Source of the DNA: Bacteroides neonati
GTDB lineage: Bacteria > Bacteroidota > Bacteroidia > Bacteroidales > Bacteroidaceae
DNA length: 64,000 nt
Assembly: GCF_000499785.1 (NCBI RefSeq)
Contig: NZ_HG726020.1
Coordinates: 583,504-647,503, forward strand
Direction of reading: 5' to 3'
In this document: one piece after another, positions 16,936 to 25,878 of the stretch
Numbering within the stretch: position 1 is the first letter of the stretch
Layout: each line of letters opens with the position of its first letter
Notes under the pieces: model-generated
What the model saw: the letters and a program-made list of their open reading frames with translations, nothing else
The model's database searches: none
Told to the model about the DNA's origin: nothing
Made by a program: the position numbers and the translations under genes

Positions 16936-18258
16936 ATGTTCGATAATTTAAGTGAGAGACTCGACAGGTCCTTTAAGATTCTGAAAGGTGAAGGAAAAAT
17001 CACCGAAATCAACGTAGCAGAAACGCTGAAAGATGTGCGCAAAGCCCTGCTCGATGCCGACGTTAACTACAAAGTAGCGAAAACATTTACCGATACCGTA
17101 AAGGAAAAAGCACTCGGGCAGAACGTGCTTACCGCCGTTAAACCCAGCCAGTTGATGGTGAAGATCGTTCACGACGAACTTGCTATGCTAATGGGTGGCG
17201 AAACTGCCGAGATCGACCTCAAAGGACAACCGGCCGTAATCCTGATGGCAGGTTTGCAGGGTTCGGGTAAGACTACTTTCTCGGGTAAATTGGCACAGAT
17301 GTTGAAAACGAAGAAGCACAAGCATCCGTTGCTGGTAGCTTGCGACGTTTATCGCCCTGCCGCTATCGAACAGTTGGGCGTACTGGCTCAACAAATCGGC
17401 GTACCGGTATACTCGGAACTCGACAGCAAAAACCCTGTCGACATAGCCAAAAACGCCATCAAAGAGGCGAAAGCCAAAGGATATGATCTGGTCATTGTCG
17501 ATACTGCCGGACGTTTGGCTATCGACGAGCAGATGATGAACGAAATTGCAGCGATCAAAGACGCCATCAACCCGAACGAAATTCTCTTCGTAGTCGACTC
17601 GATGACCGGACAAGATGCAGTAAATACAGCCAAAGAGTTCAACGACCGCCTCGACTTCGACGGTGTAGTATTGACCAAACTCGATGGTGATACCCGTGGT
17701 GGTGCGGCTCTTTCTATCCGCTCGGTCGTAAACAAACCCATCAAGTTTGTCGGTACGGGCGAGAAGCTCGATGCGATCGATCAGTTCCACCCTTCGCGTA
17801 TGGCCGACCGTATTCTCGGTATGGGTGATATCGTATCGCTGGTAGAGCGTGCTCAAGAGCAATATGACGAAGAAGAAGCCAAACGCCTGCAAAAGAAGAT
17901 CGCCAAGAACCAGTTCGACTTCAATGACTTCTTGAGCCAGATTGCTCAAATCAAGAAGATGGGTAACCTGAAGGAGTTGGCATCGATGATTCCCGGTGTA
18001 GGCAAGGCAATCAAAGACATCGATATCGACGATAATGCTTTCAAGAGCATCGAGGCCATCATTCACTCCATGACTCCTACCGAGCGCTCAAACCCCGAAC
18101 TGCTAAACGGCTCGCGTCGTACACGTATTGCCAAAGGTAGCGGAACCAGTATTCAAGAGGTAAACCGCTTGCTGAAACAATTTGAGCAAACACGCAAAAT
18201 GATGAAGATGGTAACCAGCAGCAAGATGGGCAAAATGATGCCTAAAGGAAGAAAGTAA
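16936..18258 (+). CDS. ffh: signal recognition particle protein Ffh
   Basis: A 440-residue SRP GTPase. The N-terminal four-helix domain is at about 1-90, followed by the G domain with the P-loop GLQGSGKTT at about 106-114, DTAGR at about 192-196 and TKLDGDTRGG at about 249-258. The Met-rich M domain from about 300 to the end binds signal sequences and 4.5S RNA (MKMVTSSKMGKMMPKGRK at the C-terminus). Together with 4.5S RNA and FtsY it targets nascent inner-membrane proteins. Length and motifs are normal. The MATE gene upstream and the phosphoesterase gene downstream (convergent) are unrelated. A strong terminator follows the stop codon. Confidence 0.97.
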   Translation: MFDNLSERLDRSFKILKGEGKITEINVAETLKDVRKALLDADVNYKVAKTFTDTVKEKALGQNVLTAVKPSQLMVKIVHDELAMLMGGETAEIDLKGQPAVILMAGLQGSGKTTFSGKLAQMLKTKKHKHPLLVACDVYRPAAIEQLGVLAQQIGVPVYSELDSKNPVDIAKNAIKEAKAKGYDLVIVDTAGRLAIDEQMMNEIAAIKDAINPNEILFVVDSMTGQDAVNTAKEFNDRLDFDGVVLTKLDGDTRGGAALSIRSVVNKPIKFVGTGEKLDAIDQFHPSRMADRILGMGDIVSLVERAQEQYDEEEAKRLQKKIAKNQFDFNDFLSQIAQIKKMGNLKELASMIPGVGKAIKDIDIDDNAFKSIEAIIHSMTPTERSNPELLNGSRRTRIAKGSGTSIQEVNRLLKQFEQTRKMMKMVTSSKMGKMMPKGRK

Positions 18259-18273
18259 TCATTCTAAAATAAT

Positions 18274-18325
18274 ACACGTGGATTATTCTATCGGACTTTG
18301 ATAGGATAATCCACGTGTTTTTTTA
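18274..18325. terminator. terminator after ffh
   Basis: A 19-bp inverted repeat (ACACGTGGATTATTCTATC at 18274-18292 with its partner at 18300-18318; one G-T pair) is followed by seven T. The gene on the other side converges, so it may serve both. Confidence 0.88.
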
Positions 18326-18380
18326 TATATATCAGGCTCTTTTTCTCATTATACCTGTTGCAAAAGGCAGTTGCTCTTTA

Positions 18381-19736
18381 TTACAGCTTGATCGTTTTGG
18401 ATTCAACAAGCAGATGATTTCCTTTGTTAAGCTTCTTGAGTTCCACCTTCAGATTGCCATCGATATCTTTATCTTTGCTGATGACCACAAAGTCCATATT
18501 TTCAATATCTTGATCATACGTTTCTTTCTGCTTCTCCTTACGATCGATCCAGGTGCCCGAATTAGCATAAACGCACTCTTCTTGCTTGTGGTTCATATAG
18601 GTTTTAATCATCGGAATATGCGTATGCCCAAATACGACGACTCTCACATTCGATGTATCGTTTTGAAAATACTGAACATTTGATTGCTGATCTAAAAATG
18701 AAGTCTCCAAGCCTCCCTTGATGGCTTCACCTACGCGAGTCATAACGGGAACATTATTGTATCTCAAACGTTTTTCCCAGTTTTCCTGCTCGCAGCTTTC
18801 GGCATAGAGTTTCATAGTGATCGAACCATCGGTACTGTTGTTGTATGGCAATAGATCGAAAATACTAAAAGAACCGTTAAAATGTCCTATATTCGTCGTG
18901 ATGATTTTCTCTTCAAAACTCTCTTTAGTCGGAATTACCTGTTCGAAAGCTGTTTTCCAGACTTGATAATAGATAAATCGATTCTGTTGAGATTCATCCG
19001 CAGGTTCTTTTAGCACTACTATGGGAACTTTTGTCTCCTCTCCTTTTTGAGGGAAGTCCAAGACAGAATTAACTGCTACGCGCGAGAAAAAATACCCGGG
19101 AGGAAGTATGGTTCCGTTTGCTCTGTCTTGGTTGGAATAGGGATCGGGAGCCGAAAAGAAATCATATCTATGGCAATGTTCAATCGCCACACAAGGGTAT
19201 ATTGTAGGATAATAAGTACCCACACCCTGCCTTTCGTTGTCTTGAATGACATGAATACCCGGCAATAATTCGGAAATAAATTGTTCGGGAACAAGTAGAT
19301 CGTGGTTTCCATATACGTAGGTTACCTTCACCTTTTTCTCATTGATCACATTCCGCAAAGCATCGAACACATCCTTGTTTGCTTCGGCTATCTTTAATAG
19401 AAATGCTCTTTGGTCTGCCGTACCATAAGTACTGTTTCTACTTGGAATGTACCACTCGTCGAACAGATCTCCTGCTATCACAAGCTCCTTCACACTCATC
19501 GAACGACCTGCCTCGATAATAAACTCGGCCAATCGCGCTCTATGGGCAACGCATTCCGAATAAGACAAGTCGGCTCCAAGATGGATGTCACTTATCACAA
19601 TAACCTTATCTCGCTCAATGCTTTTTTCGGAATCGGCATCGAATTGATTAATCGACTCTGTCTCCTGCTTTGTTCTCGAACAAGAAATGAATGCTAAACT
19701 TATTAGCATAATAACCATGAATACTGAATTTTTCAT
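18381..19736 (-). CDS. calcineurin-like metallophosphoesterase lipoprotein
   Basis: A 451-residue protein with a lipoprotein signal (lipobox FISC, Cys19) and the motif set of the calcineurin-like phosphoesterase fold: DIHLG at about 50, GDLFDEW at about 88, GNHD at about 144 and FGHTHIP near 372. All the usual two-metal ligands appear to be present. The first half resembles UDP-diacylglucosamine-type hydrolases, but the lipid anchor puts this enzyme outside the cytoplasm, so an LpxH role is unlikely. The middle (180-360) contains inserts I cannot assign. It stands alone with its own likely promoter and shares ffh's terminator region. The substrate is unknown. Confidence 0.85.
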   Translation of the reverse strand: MKNSVFMVIMLISLAFISCSRTKQETESINQFDADSEKSIERDKVIVISDIHLGADLSYSECVAHRARLAEFIIEAGRSMSVKELVIAGDLFDEWYIPSRNSTYGTADQRAFLLKIAEANKDVFDALRNVINEKKVKVTYVYGNHDLLVPEQFISELLPGIHVIQDNERQGVGTYYPTIYPCVAIEHCHRYDFFSAPDPYSNQDRANGTILPPGYFFSRVAVNSVLDFPQKGEETKVPIVVLKEPADESQQNRFIYYQVWKTAFEQVIPTKESFEEKIITTNIGHFNGSFSIFDLLPYNNSTDGSITMKLYAESCEQENWEKRLRYNNVPVMTRVGEAIKGGLETSFLDQQSNVQYFQNDTSNVRVVVFGHTHIPMIKTYMNHKQEECVYANSGTWIDRKEKQKETYDQDIENMDFVVISKDKDIDGNLKVELKKLNKGNHLLVESKTIKL

Positions 19737-19826
19737 ATCTACTTATTTAATAAAATGCTTCATCGGCATCAAGAGAAGAAAAGACTGCTTTAAATTGCTC
19801 ATCGATTCTCATCTAAATTGATGATA

Positions 19827-19834
19827 CAAAGTTA
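19827..19834 (-). promoter_or_regulatory. candidate -7 element for the phosphoesterase lipoprotein gene
   Basis: The minus strand reads TAACTTTG, matching TAnnTTTG. A TTTG on the minus strand at 19851-19854 is 16 bp away, slightly short of normal spacing. Confidence 0.45.
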
Positions 19835-19992
19835 CAGCAATGCAAATACTCAAAGGTGTCAGATTCACAAGAGTTGAGGTATCATTTTTGCAATTAATGT
19901 TTCTTAGCACTATTCATTCGTATTGGAGACGATTCATAAGGGATCTCGCTTATCTCTTAACAGTCGTTTACGAATATATCTGTGATACAAAG

Positions 19993-20031
19993 AAAAAAAG
20001 AGGATGCAGCACAATTTGCCACATCCTCTTT
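19993..20031 (-). terminator. terminator of the nusB-coaE-DUF5606 operon
   Basis: On the minus strand a 10-bp stem (AAAGAGGATG and CATCCTCTTT, 15-nt loop) ends in a run of T, about 36 bp after the DUF5606 stop codon. Confidence 0.8.
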
Positions 20032-20066
20032 CTGCATTCACCACACCGGGTGACTTAAGTCTTCTT

Positions 20067-20501
20067 TTACTCAGCTACAGCCTCAGATGGTTTTTCTGTA
20101 GATTCTTCTTCTTTGAAGTCGGTTATTCCGTTAGATACTAAAATATTGTACCATGAAATCAATTTCTTGATATCTGTAAGGTAGACTCTTTCACGATCGA
20201 AATCGGGCAATACTTCTGCCATAAAAGCACGAAGCTCCTCGGCTGTCGCCTTCTTTACATCAATCGTAGCTACTGCACCATTCTCTTTTTCCTTCAATGA
20301 AGTCAGCACGTCGCGCAATGGCACTTCTGCATCATCGGTGTACATCGCTATATCAGCCAAAGAGATAATTTTTTCATGACCATAGGCAGGAGTACGTTTC
20401 TTCTCGGCGTTGATTGATTCAACAACCAGCATATTCTTTGCCTGAGAAACAAGTTTATACAATCCCGGTTTTCCGGAGATAGACAAGATAGTCTTCAACA
20501 T
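20067..20501 (-). CDS. DUF5606 family protein
   Basis: A 144-residue cytoplasmic protein matching the Bacteroidetes-specific DUF5606 family: the conserved start MLKTILSISGKPGLYKLVSQAKNMLVVES and the segment KRTPAYGHEKIISLADIAMYTDD. The tail (about 125-144) is acidic and probably flexible (EEESTEKPSEAVAE). Its function is not known. It is the last gene of a minus-strand operon with nusB, yajC, ybbR-like and coaE, 22 bp after coaE, and a terminator follows at once. The setting among translation, secretion and CoA genes suggests a housekeeping role, but nothing in the sequence says which. Confidence 0.85.
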   Translation of the reverse strand: MLKTILSISGKPGLYKLVSQAKNMLVVESINAEKKRTPAYGHEKIISLADIAMYTDDAEVPLRDVLTSLKEKENGAVATIDVKKATAEELRAFMAEVLPDFDRERVYLTDIKKLISWYNILVSNGITDFKEEESTEKPSEAVAE

Positions 20502-20523
20502 AGTATATTACTTTTGTTATTAG

Positions 20524-21138
20524 TTATTTTTTTGCTGGGCAAAGGTAGTGAATATTTTTAGATAGAAAAGAGATTAGCTCTAAAACCTGTGGAATTAACG
20601 GCCTTTCATCATCGTTTATAATTGTGAAATCGGCTTGCGAACGCTTTACTTCATCGCTCATCTGACTGTCGATACGTTTGGTAATCAACTCGCGCGAAAC
20701 ACCATCACGCTTCATGGCGCGCGCTATACGTATCTCAAGTGGCGCATATACCATCACCACAACATCGACTTCATCTGCAAATCCCGATTCGTAAAGAATT
20801 GCCGACTCCATGCCTATAATCGAATAAGCATTGTGGGCAGAGACCCATGAACGGAAATGCTCCTTCACACGGGGATGAATGATGCCATTAACCACGCGGG
20901 CATGATCGGGATGTCCAAACAGGTAAGAGGCCAGTAGAGTTTTGTTAAGCTTGCCTCCTTGATAGATCTCATCCCCCAATAAAGCACCAAGCTCCTGACG
21001 AATAAGGGGATGAGCAACAGTGAGGCTTTTCGCCTCCTCGTCGGAGATGTAAATGGGAATGTTCATAACCTCAAGTAGCCGCGAGACGACACTCTTACCG
21101 CTACCGATACCACCGGTAATACCTATTTTAACTGCCAT
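20524..21138 (-). CDS. coaE: dephospho-CoA kinase
   Basis: A 204-residue protein from the ATG at 21138. An upstream TTG at 21156 would add six residues and lengthen the overlap with the preceding gene. It has the P-loop [11 protein letters not shown] near the N-terminus, the lid and base-binding segments of the family ([48 protein letters not shown]) and the usual length. It performs the last step of coenzyme A synthesis, phosphorylating the ribose 3'-OH of dephospho-CoA. The start overlaps the end of the YbbR-like gene by 11 bp, which points to coupled translation in the operon. Confidence 0.95.
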   Translation of the reverse strand: MAVKIGITGGIGSGKSVVSRLLEVMNIPIYISDEEAKSLTVAHPLIRQELGALLGDEIYQGGKLNKTLLASYLFGHPDHARVVNGIIHPRVKEHFRSWVSAHNAYSIIGMESAILYESGFADEVDVVVMVYAPLEIRIARAMKRDGVSRELITKRIDSQMSDEVKRSQADFTIINDDERPLIPQVLELISFLSKNIHYLCPAKK

Positions 21139-22141
21139 AAGAAGAAACTTGTTCAATAAGAAAATCGACTTGCTGAGGTGCTATACGAACGTGGCTAACA
21201 CCCGAAGGCATGCTTTTAAGCCTCACCGTATATTTATTACTGCCCAACTTAAGCAGTTCTTCGTAGGATACATTAATAACAAAATCATCTGCCGTAATTT
21301 TACTGAAACGACTCACACCCACCTGAAAAGTAACTTGTACTTTTGAAGGAAAAGCTCTGAGCACCTTATCGGCAGGAAAGTTAACGCCAAACAGTGGTAC
21401 CTCAACCGTTTTCTCGGTATAAATATCGACAGGCAAGGTAAGCCCAACGGTATTGGGAATAAACTTAGCACCTTTAATATAGGCCAGGGAAATATGTTTT
21501 CGTAAGGTATCGGAGATATTCTCAAACTGTACACGCTGTGTATAAGCTGCCGTAATGGTATCGAGTATATTGGCGGGAGCATAAACAAGAACCGAATCGG
21601 GGGTGAAAATCGTATCGGACAGATAATATTGACTGGCAGCAGCTACTTTTCCTGCCAATTTGATAGGCACCCATTTAGATTTGCCCGTAGCATAAAAATA
21701 CTCCAACGTATCTGGTTTGATCGACAATAAGTGAGTTGAAACGTTGAGCTGACTCTGTATTTTCTTTTCAAACTCAGAGGCATAGATAACAACATGGTTG
21801 TTCTTACCTTTATAATCGGCAAATTCGAGATTGACCGGAAAAAAGCTTTTACCCAGCATATAGTTCAAGATTACAGTACCTTTGTCTTTGACCTTGACAC
21901 GTAATTCGGAAGGCGGTTCGGAGGTTAATACCGTATTATTGGGCACACCTTTCAGCCGGATGGGAATGGAGAATTCGGCCTCGTAGTCGCTATTGAGTGT
22001 TTGCAGCAGCCAAAAAGCGGAAGCTATAAAGAAAAAAAACAGAAAGATTAGAAACTCTCTGCTTTTACTACTGAGCAGAAAGTCTCTAATCTTTCTTGAA
22101 AACTTTAAATAAATATACTCAAACTTCCTACGTGAGAACAT
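21128..22141 (-). CDS. YbbR-like domain protein
   Basis: A 337-residue protein with a short basic cytoplasmic start, one membrane segment at about 32-48 ([20 protein letters not shown]) and a long extracytoplasmic part with YbbR-type beta domains ([33 protein letters not shown]; later [32 protein letters not shown]). In Firmicutes YbbR/CdaR regulates the cyclic-di-AMP synthase CdaA. No cdaA gene is next to it here, so that role is not shown. It lies between yajC and coaE and overlaps coaE by 11 bp. Confidence 0.88.
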   Translation of the reverse strand: MFSRRKFEYIYLKFSRKIRDFLLSSKSREFLIFLFFFFIASAFWLLQTLNSDYEAEFSIPIRLKGVPNNTVLTSEPPSELRVKVKDKGTVILNYMLGKSFFPVNLEFADYKGKNNHVVIYASEFEKKIQSQLNVSTHLLSIKPDTLEYFYATGKSKWVPIKLAGKVAAASQYYLSDTIFTPDSVLVYAPANILDTITAAYTQRVQFENISDTLRKHISLAYIKGAKFIPNTVGLTLPVDIYTEKTVEVPLFGVNFPADKVLRAFPSKVQVTFQVGVSRFSKITADDFVINVSYEELLKLGSNKYTVRLKSMPSGVSHVRIAPQQVDFLIEQVSSYGS

Positions 22142-22168
22142 AGGCTCGTATTTATTTTAATTTTTTAT

Positions 22169-22492
22169 TTACTTAGCTGGTTGACTGGCAGCAGCTGTTG
22201 CATCGGCGAAAATCGAATTCTTATCGATCTTGATTTTTACATTGGCAGCAATTTCAAGCACAATGTGATCGTCATTGATCTCTTTAATAACACCATGAAT
22301 ACCACCGGCAGTAATCACCTTCTGATTAACAGAAAGAGACTTACGGAAATTAGCTATTTCTTTTTGTTTTTTGTTCTGTGGACGAATCATGAAAAAATAC
22401 ATGATAACGAACATCGCTATCAGCATGATCCACATCAGAGAACCATCAGGACCTGCAGCGGGAGCTTGCAGAAATACAGTCAATAAATTCAT
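22169..22492 (-). CDS. yajC: preprotein translocase accessory subunit YajC
   Basis: A 107-residue protein with a single N-terminal membrane segment (LMWIMLIAMFVIMYFFMI, about 19-36), followed by the family hallmark RPQNKKQKEIANFRKSL and a small beta domain (KVITAGGIHGVIKEINDDHIVLEI). YajC associates with SecDF and the SecYEG translocon at the inner membrane. It follows nusB by 42 bp and precedes the YbbR-like gene by 27 bp in the same operon, an order that is common in the phylum. Length and motif are normal. Confidence 0.95.
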   Translation of the reverse strand: MNLLTVFLQAPAAGPDGSLMWIMLIAMFVIMYFFMIRPQNKKQKEIANFRKSLSVNQKVITAGGIHGVIKEINDDHIVLEIAANVKIKIDKNSIFADATAAASQPAK

Positions 22493-22534
22493 AAGTAATC
22501 AGTTTTTAGTTTTTTTACTATGTGTACAAAGGTA

Positions 22535-23461
22535 TTAGTTTTTCGCTAACTTACCCTCTTTTTTTAAATGATTAACAATACCATCGAGTGTACCATTAAT
22601 AAAGCCACCACTTTTAGGAGTACTGTACAATTTGGCTATCTCAAGATATTCATTCAACGAAACATTAACGGGAATGTTCGGGAAACTCAGAATTTCGGCC
22701 AAGGCACTTTGCATGATAATGACATCCATAAAAGCAACACGATCTAAATCCCAATTCTTGGTATTGTCGGCAATGAGGTGACGATAATAATCGGCATTCA
22801 AAATGGTGCGACGGAACAAGCGACGAGCAAACTCTTGATCTTCGTCATCTTTAAACTCGGGAAGCAACGGTTGGTTGGCACCCTGTTTCTGTTCAAAACG
22901 CTTGATTGTTTTCAAGACGAACGTATCAACTATCTCCTTGTCATCATTCCAATACAAACTCTGATCCTCGAGCAATTGGTCGAGTGCATCATTGTTGAAA
23001 ATAAAAGATTTGTAAAGCTTACGCCATAATTCGCGATCGGCCTCATAAGTATGATTGGGAGCAGCCATATACGCCTTGTATATATCCGATTCCAAAATCT
23101 TTTCATACAAATCCTTCACAAAATCCTGATCGTTAGACCACGTTCTTTTCTGATTGGCGATAAATTCAGTCAACTGTTTATTTACTTCAAGTTGAGCAAT
23201 AAATTTATTCTCTACAAACTTCATGTCAGGGTTTAAGTCTTCACTGGTAGGAGCCAACTTGGCTTTCGCACTATCAATGCGTTTCTGTGCGTATTCCGTC
23301 AATGCAATCATGAGCATCAGCAAATAGTTGTAGAGGTCATAAGCCTTTGAAAGGCTAAAGAACAACTCTTTCTCCGCTGAGTCTAAATTTTTGCTGCCGT
23401 TCTGATAGTAAGCGTATACTATCTGGATGATTTTAAGACGAATAAGAACTCTGTTAATCAT
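22535..23461 (-). CDS. nusB: transcription antitermination factor NusB (long form)
   Basis: A 308-residue protein. The NusB fold is split by a long insertion: the first helices are at the N-terminus (MINRVLIRLKIIQIVYAYYQNG), and the rest is in the C-terminal 110 residues (FARRLFRRTILN, then WDLDRVAFMDVIIMQSALAEILSFPNIPVNVSLNEYLEIAKLYSTPKSGGFINGTLDGIV). NusB is about 140 residues in enteric bacteria, and the longer form is normal for Bacteroidetes. With NusE (S10) it supports antitermination of rRNA transcription. It is the first gene of the operon nusB-yajC-ybbR-coaE-DUF5606, with a good promoter just upstream. Confidence 0.94.
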   Translation of the reverse strand: MINRVLIRLKIIQIVYAYYQNGSKNLDSAEKELFFSLSKAYDLYNYLLMLMIALTEYAQKRIDSAKAKLAPTSEDLNPDMKFVENKFIAQLEVNKQLTEFIANQKRTWSNDQDFVKDLYEKILESDIYKAYMAAPNHTYEADRELWRKLYKSFIFNNDALDQLLEDQSLYWNDDKEIVDTFVLKTIKRFEQKQGANQPLLPEFKDDEDQEFARRLFRRTILNADYYRHLIADNTKNWDLDRVAFMDVIIMQSALAEILSFPNIPVNVSLNEYLEIAKLYSTPKSGGFINGTLDGIVNHLKKEGKLAKN

Positions 23462-23493
23462 AATCTATATTAATACTGTTATATAACGAGCTG

Positions 23494-23526
23494 CAAAAGT
23501 AGGTATTTTTGGTGAGTTTATGCAAC
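23494..23526 (-). promoter_or_regulatory. promoter of the nusB operon
   Basis: The minus strand reads GTTG (23523-23526), 21 bp, then TACTTTTG (23494-23501): a near-full match to the Bacteroides consensus, 33 bp before the nusB start codon. Confidence 0.6.
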
Positions 23527-23632
23527 TAAATTACATTTTTTAATGTACTCTTTCAATATCTTTCGATTTTCTTTTGACAGTTTAAAAAAAAGTTCCAATT
23601 TTGAGGCCAAATAGAAACCGAATACGAATAAT

Positions 23633-24043
23633 ATGGAAGATTTGAAGAAGAAAATGAGCGCTGAGATGAATGACAAAGAGATTGTATACTCGCGAGCGGT
23701 GAAAGCAGGTAAACGCATTTACTACCTGGATGTGAAGAAAAACCGGAAAGATGAGATGTTTCTGGCCATAACCGAAAGTAAAAAAGTAATAAGCGGCGAA
23801 GGAGATGACACACAAGTAAGCTTTGAAAAGCACAAAATCTTTTTATATAAAGAGGATTTCACTAAATTCATGACCGGACTCGAACAAGCAATTGGTTTTA
23901 TAACTAAAAACGAAGAAAACTTGGCACTCGACGATGAGTTGAATCACGAAAGTAACATACTTATTGAAGAAACAGATATAATAGAAGAGTTAAAAACAGA
24001 AGGCATTGGCGGTAAAATCAATATAGACATTGATTTTGAGTAA
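23633..24043 (+). CDS. PUR-family DNA/RNA-binding protein (DUF3276)
   Basis: A 136-residue protein of the DUF3276/PUR family, with the conserved core EIVYSRAVKAGKRIYYLDVKKNRKDEMFLAITESKKV at about 16-51 and FEKHKIFLYKEDFTKFMTGLEQAI. These are small relatives of the eukaryotic Pur-alpha proteins that bind purine-rich single-stranded DNA or RNA; a Borrelia member (BpuR) is a known regulator. The C-terminal 40 residues are acidic and likely flexible. The gene diverges from the nusB operon and is followed by rplY. Targets here are unknown. I see no exact TAnnTTTG element upstream. Confidence 0.85.
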   Translation: MEDLKKKMSAEMNDKEIVYSRAVKAGKRIYYLDVKKNRKDEMFLAITESKKVISGEGDDTQVSFEKHKIFLYKEDFTKFMTGLEQAIGFITKNEENLALDDELNHESNILIEETDIIEELKTEGIGGKINIDIDFE

Positions 24044-24050
24044 TCAATTC

Positions 24051-24081
24051 TTTGATAATTCAAAAAGAAAACGTACTTTTG
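24051..24081 (+). promoter_or_regulatory. promoter of rplY
   Basis: TTTG (24051-24054), 19 bp, TACTTTTG (24074-24081): a complete match to the Bacteroides sigma consensus. It is the clearest promoter in the window. The leader to rplY is about 90 nt. Confidence 0.75.
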
Positions 24082-24095
24082 CACCGCTTTTTGCA

Positions 24096-24125
24096 ACATC
24101 GTGTGATAAGACCACATCGTGTGAT
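24096..24125 (+). repeat. 12-bp direct repeat in the rplY leader
   Basis: ACATCGTGTGAT occurs at 24096-24107 and again at 24114-24125 (18-bp period) in the transcribed leader between the rplY promoter and start codon. Confidence 0.7.
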
Positions 24126-24176
24126 GGAAGATTAAGCGCAAATAACTTAATTTAGAGTAACACAAAAATTTTAAAA

Positions 24177-24764
24177 ATGAAAACAATTGAAGTAAAAGGA
24201 ACTGCAAGAAACATTGCAGAACGTTCTTCTGAGCAAGCTAGAGCTTTGAAAGCTATTCGTAAAAATCAAGGAGTACCTTGCGTACTTTATGGAAACGGTG
24301 ACAACGTTCACTTCTCAGTAAGTGTTGAAAGCCTTCGTAACCTAGTTTATACTCCACATATCTATTCAGTAGACTTGTCTATCGATGATAAAAAAGTAAA
24401 GGCTATCTTGAAAGATATCCAATTCCACCCTGTAAAGGACACCATCCTTCACGTTGACTTCTATCAAATCGATGAGAAAAAGCCTATCGTTATGGAAGTT
24501 CCCGTACAACTGGAAGGTTTGGCAGAAGGTGTGAAAGCCGGTGGTAAGCTTACACTGCAAATGCGTAAGTTGAAAGTGAAAGCTTTATACAACGCAATTC
24601 CTGAGAAGTTGACCGTAAACGTAGCACACTTAGGTCTTGGTAAAACAGTTCAGGTTCGCGAGTTGCAATTCGAAGGCCTTGAAATTCTGAGCGCTAAAGA
24701 AGCTGTTGTTTGTGCAGTGAAACTGACACGTGCAGCAAGAGGTTTGGCAGCAGCTGGCAAGTAA
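24177..24764 (+). CDS. rplY: 50S ribosomal protein L25 (Ctc type)
   Basis: A 195-residue protein with an N-terminal L25 5S-rRNA-binding domain (KALKAIRKNQGVPCVLYGNGDNVHFSV at about 23-50) and the C-terminal beta domain of the longer TL5/CTC form (PIVMEVPVQLEGLAEGVKAGGKLTLQMRKLKVKALYNAIPEKLTVNV). It binds 5S rRNA in the large subunit. It has a strong promoter and a leader with a 12-bp direct repeat, and ends at a good terminator, so it is a single-gene unit. pth follows, a pairing common in many bacteria. Confidence 0.95.
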   Translation: MKTIEVKGTARNIAERSSEQARALKAIRKNQGVPCVLYGNGDNVHFSVSVESLRNLVYTPHIYSVDLSIDDKKVKAILKDIQFHPVKDTILHVDFYQIDEKKPIVMEVPVQLEGLAEGVKAGGKLTLQMRKLKVKALYNAIPEKLTVNVAHLGLGKTVQVRELQFEGLEILSAKEAVVCAVKLTRAARGLAAAGK

Positions 24765-24798
24765 TCGAGAATCAGGTTCCTGATACAAGATATTTGAA

Positions 24799-24844
24799 AC
24801 GCGGACTATCACAGAATCATTCTGTGCTGGTCTGCGTTTTTCTC
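24799..24844 (+). terminator. terminator after rplY
   Basis: A hairpin with inner arms CACAGAA and TTCTGTG and outer pairing of CGCGGAC with GTCTGCG, followed by TTTTT. Confidence 0.78.
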
Positions 24845-24869
24845 TTTCACCCCTAACCATTCACTTGAT

Positions 24870-25433
24870 ATGAAATATTTAATTGTCGGATTGGGTAATA
24901 TCGGCCCCGAATACCATGAAACTCGTCACAACATCGGATTTATGACGGTAGACGAACTGGCCAAAGCCCATAACGCAACTTTTAAAGACGGCCGCTACGG
25001 ATTCACCACAACCCTCTCTATCAAAGGGCGTCAGTTACTCTTACTAAAACCATCGACCTACATGAACCTGAGCGGCAATGCCGTGAGATACTGGATGCAG
25101 AAAGAGAACATACCGTTGGAAAATGTGTTGATTATCGTAGACGACCTCGCCCTCCCATTCGGCACACTGCGCCTGAAAGGCAAAGGAAGCGATGCGGGCC
25201 ACAACGGATTGAAACATATTGCGGCAACGCTGGGTACGCAAAATTATGCCCGCCTGCGCTTTGGCATCGGGAACGAATTTCCACGAGGCGGACAGGTCGA
25301 CTTTGTACTAAGCAAATTTGATGAGGAAGATTTAAAAACAATGGATGAGCGACTAACCACGGCAGGAGAAATCATCAAGAGCTTTTGCCTGGCAGGTATC
25401 AATATAACCATGAACCAATTCAATAAGAAATAA
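24870..25433 (+). CDS. pth: peptidyl-tRNA hydrolase
   Basis: A 187-residue protein with all the hallmarks of bacterial Pth: the start [23 protein letters not shown] (catalytic His near residue 20), the [12 protein letters not shown] segment at about 58-69, the [27 protein letters not shown] segment around residues 90-116 and a C-terminal helix. It releases tRNA from prematurely dropped peptidyl-tRNA. An S4-domain gene follows after 11 bp, so the two form a small translation-quality operon, perhaps with the regulator at 25879 as well. Confidence 0.97.
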   Translation: MKYLIVGLGNIGPEYHETRHNIGFMTVDELAKAHNATFKDGRYGFTTTLSIKGRQLLLLKPSTYMNLSGNAVRYWMQKENIPLENVLIIVDDLALPFGTLRLKGKGSDAGHNGLKHIAATLGTQNYARLRFGIGNEFPRGGQVDFVLSKFDEEDLKTMDERLTTAGEIIKSFCLAGINITMNQFNKK

Positions 25434-25444
25434 CTTCAACCGAT

Positions 25445-25864
25445 ATGCCAGAAGCAAGAATAGACAAGTGGATGTGGGCAGTACGCATCTTTAAAACACG
25501 TACTATTGCAGCAGAAGCGTGCAAAAAAGGACGTGTGAGCATCAATGGCTCCTTCGTAAAGGCTGCCCGAATGATTAAACCCGGAGATGTGATTCAGGTC
25601 AAAAAGTCGCCCATCACCTACTCCTTTAAAGTATTGCAAGCCATTGAAAAGCGAGTGGGTGCCAAGCTGGTTAGCGAAGTGATGGAAAATGTAACAACCC
25701 CCGACCAGTACGAAATACTTGAATTGACCAAAATAGCCGGATTTATCGATCGCGCACGCGGTAGCGGACGCCCCACCAAGAAAGACAGACGAAGTCTGGA
25801 AGAGTTTATCGAACCCGAATCAATGGACGACTTTGACTTTGAGTTCGATTTCGAATCGGAATAA
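25445..25864 (+). CDS. S4-domain RNA-binding protein (Hsp15-like)
   Basis: A 139-residue protein with an N-terminal S4 RNA-binding domain (RIDKWMWAVRIFKTRTIAAEACKKGRVSINGSFVKAARMIKPGDVIQV, about 5-51) and an acidic tail (DDFDFEFDFESE). The layout is that of Hsp15/HslR, which in E. coli binds 50S subunits carrying stalled peptidyl-tRNA; that fits its place 11 bp after pth. The C-terminal segment GSGRPTKKDRRSLEEFI is also typical of the family. The next gene starts 14 bp downstream. Confidence 0.9.
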   Translation: MPEARIDKWMWAVRIFKTRTIAAEACKKGRVSINGSFVKAARMIKPGDVIQVKKSPITYSFKVLQAIEKRVGAKLVSEVMENVTTPDQYEILELTKIAGFIDRARGSGRPTKKDRRSLEEFIEPESMDDFDFEFDFESE

Positions 25865-25878
25865 AAACCGCCGACGAT

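Larger units (their letters stand above)
19737..20066. other. intergenic region between phosphoesterase and DUF5606 genes
   Basis: 330 bp without a convincing gene. It contains the likely phosphoesterase promoter (19827-19834, minus) and the terminator of the nusB operon (19993-20031). A 72-codon plus-strand frame at 19840-20058 runs through the terminator and is not believable as a gene. Confidence 0.6.

Noticed and set aside
21139..21156. TTG start for coaE
   Set aside because: It adds six residues before the standard start and deepens the overlap with the upstream gene; the ATG at 21138 places the P-loop as in known enzymes.
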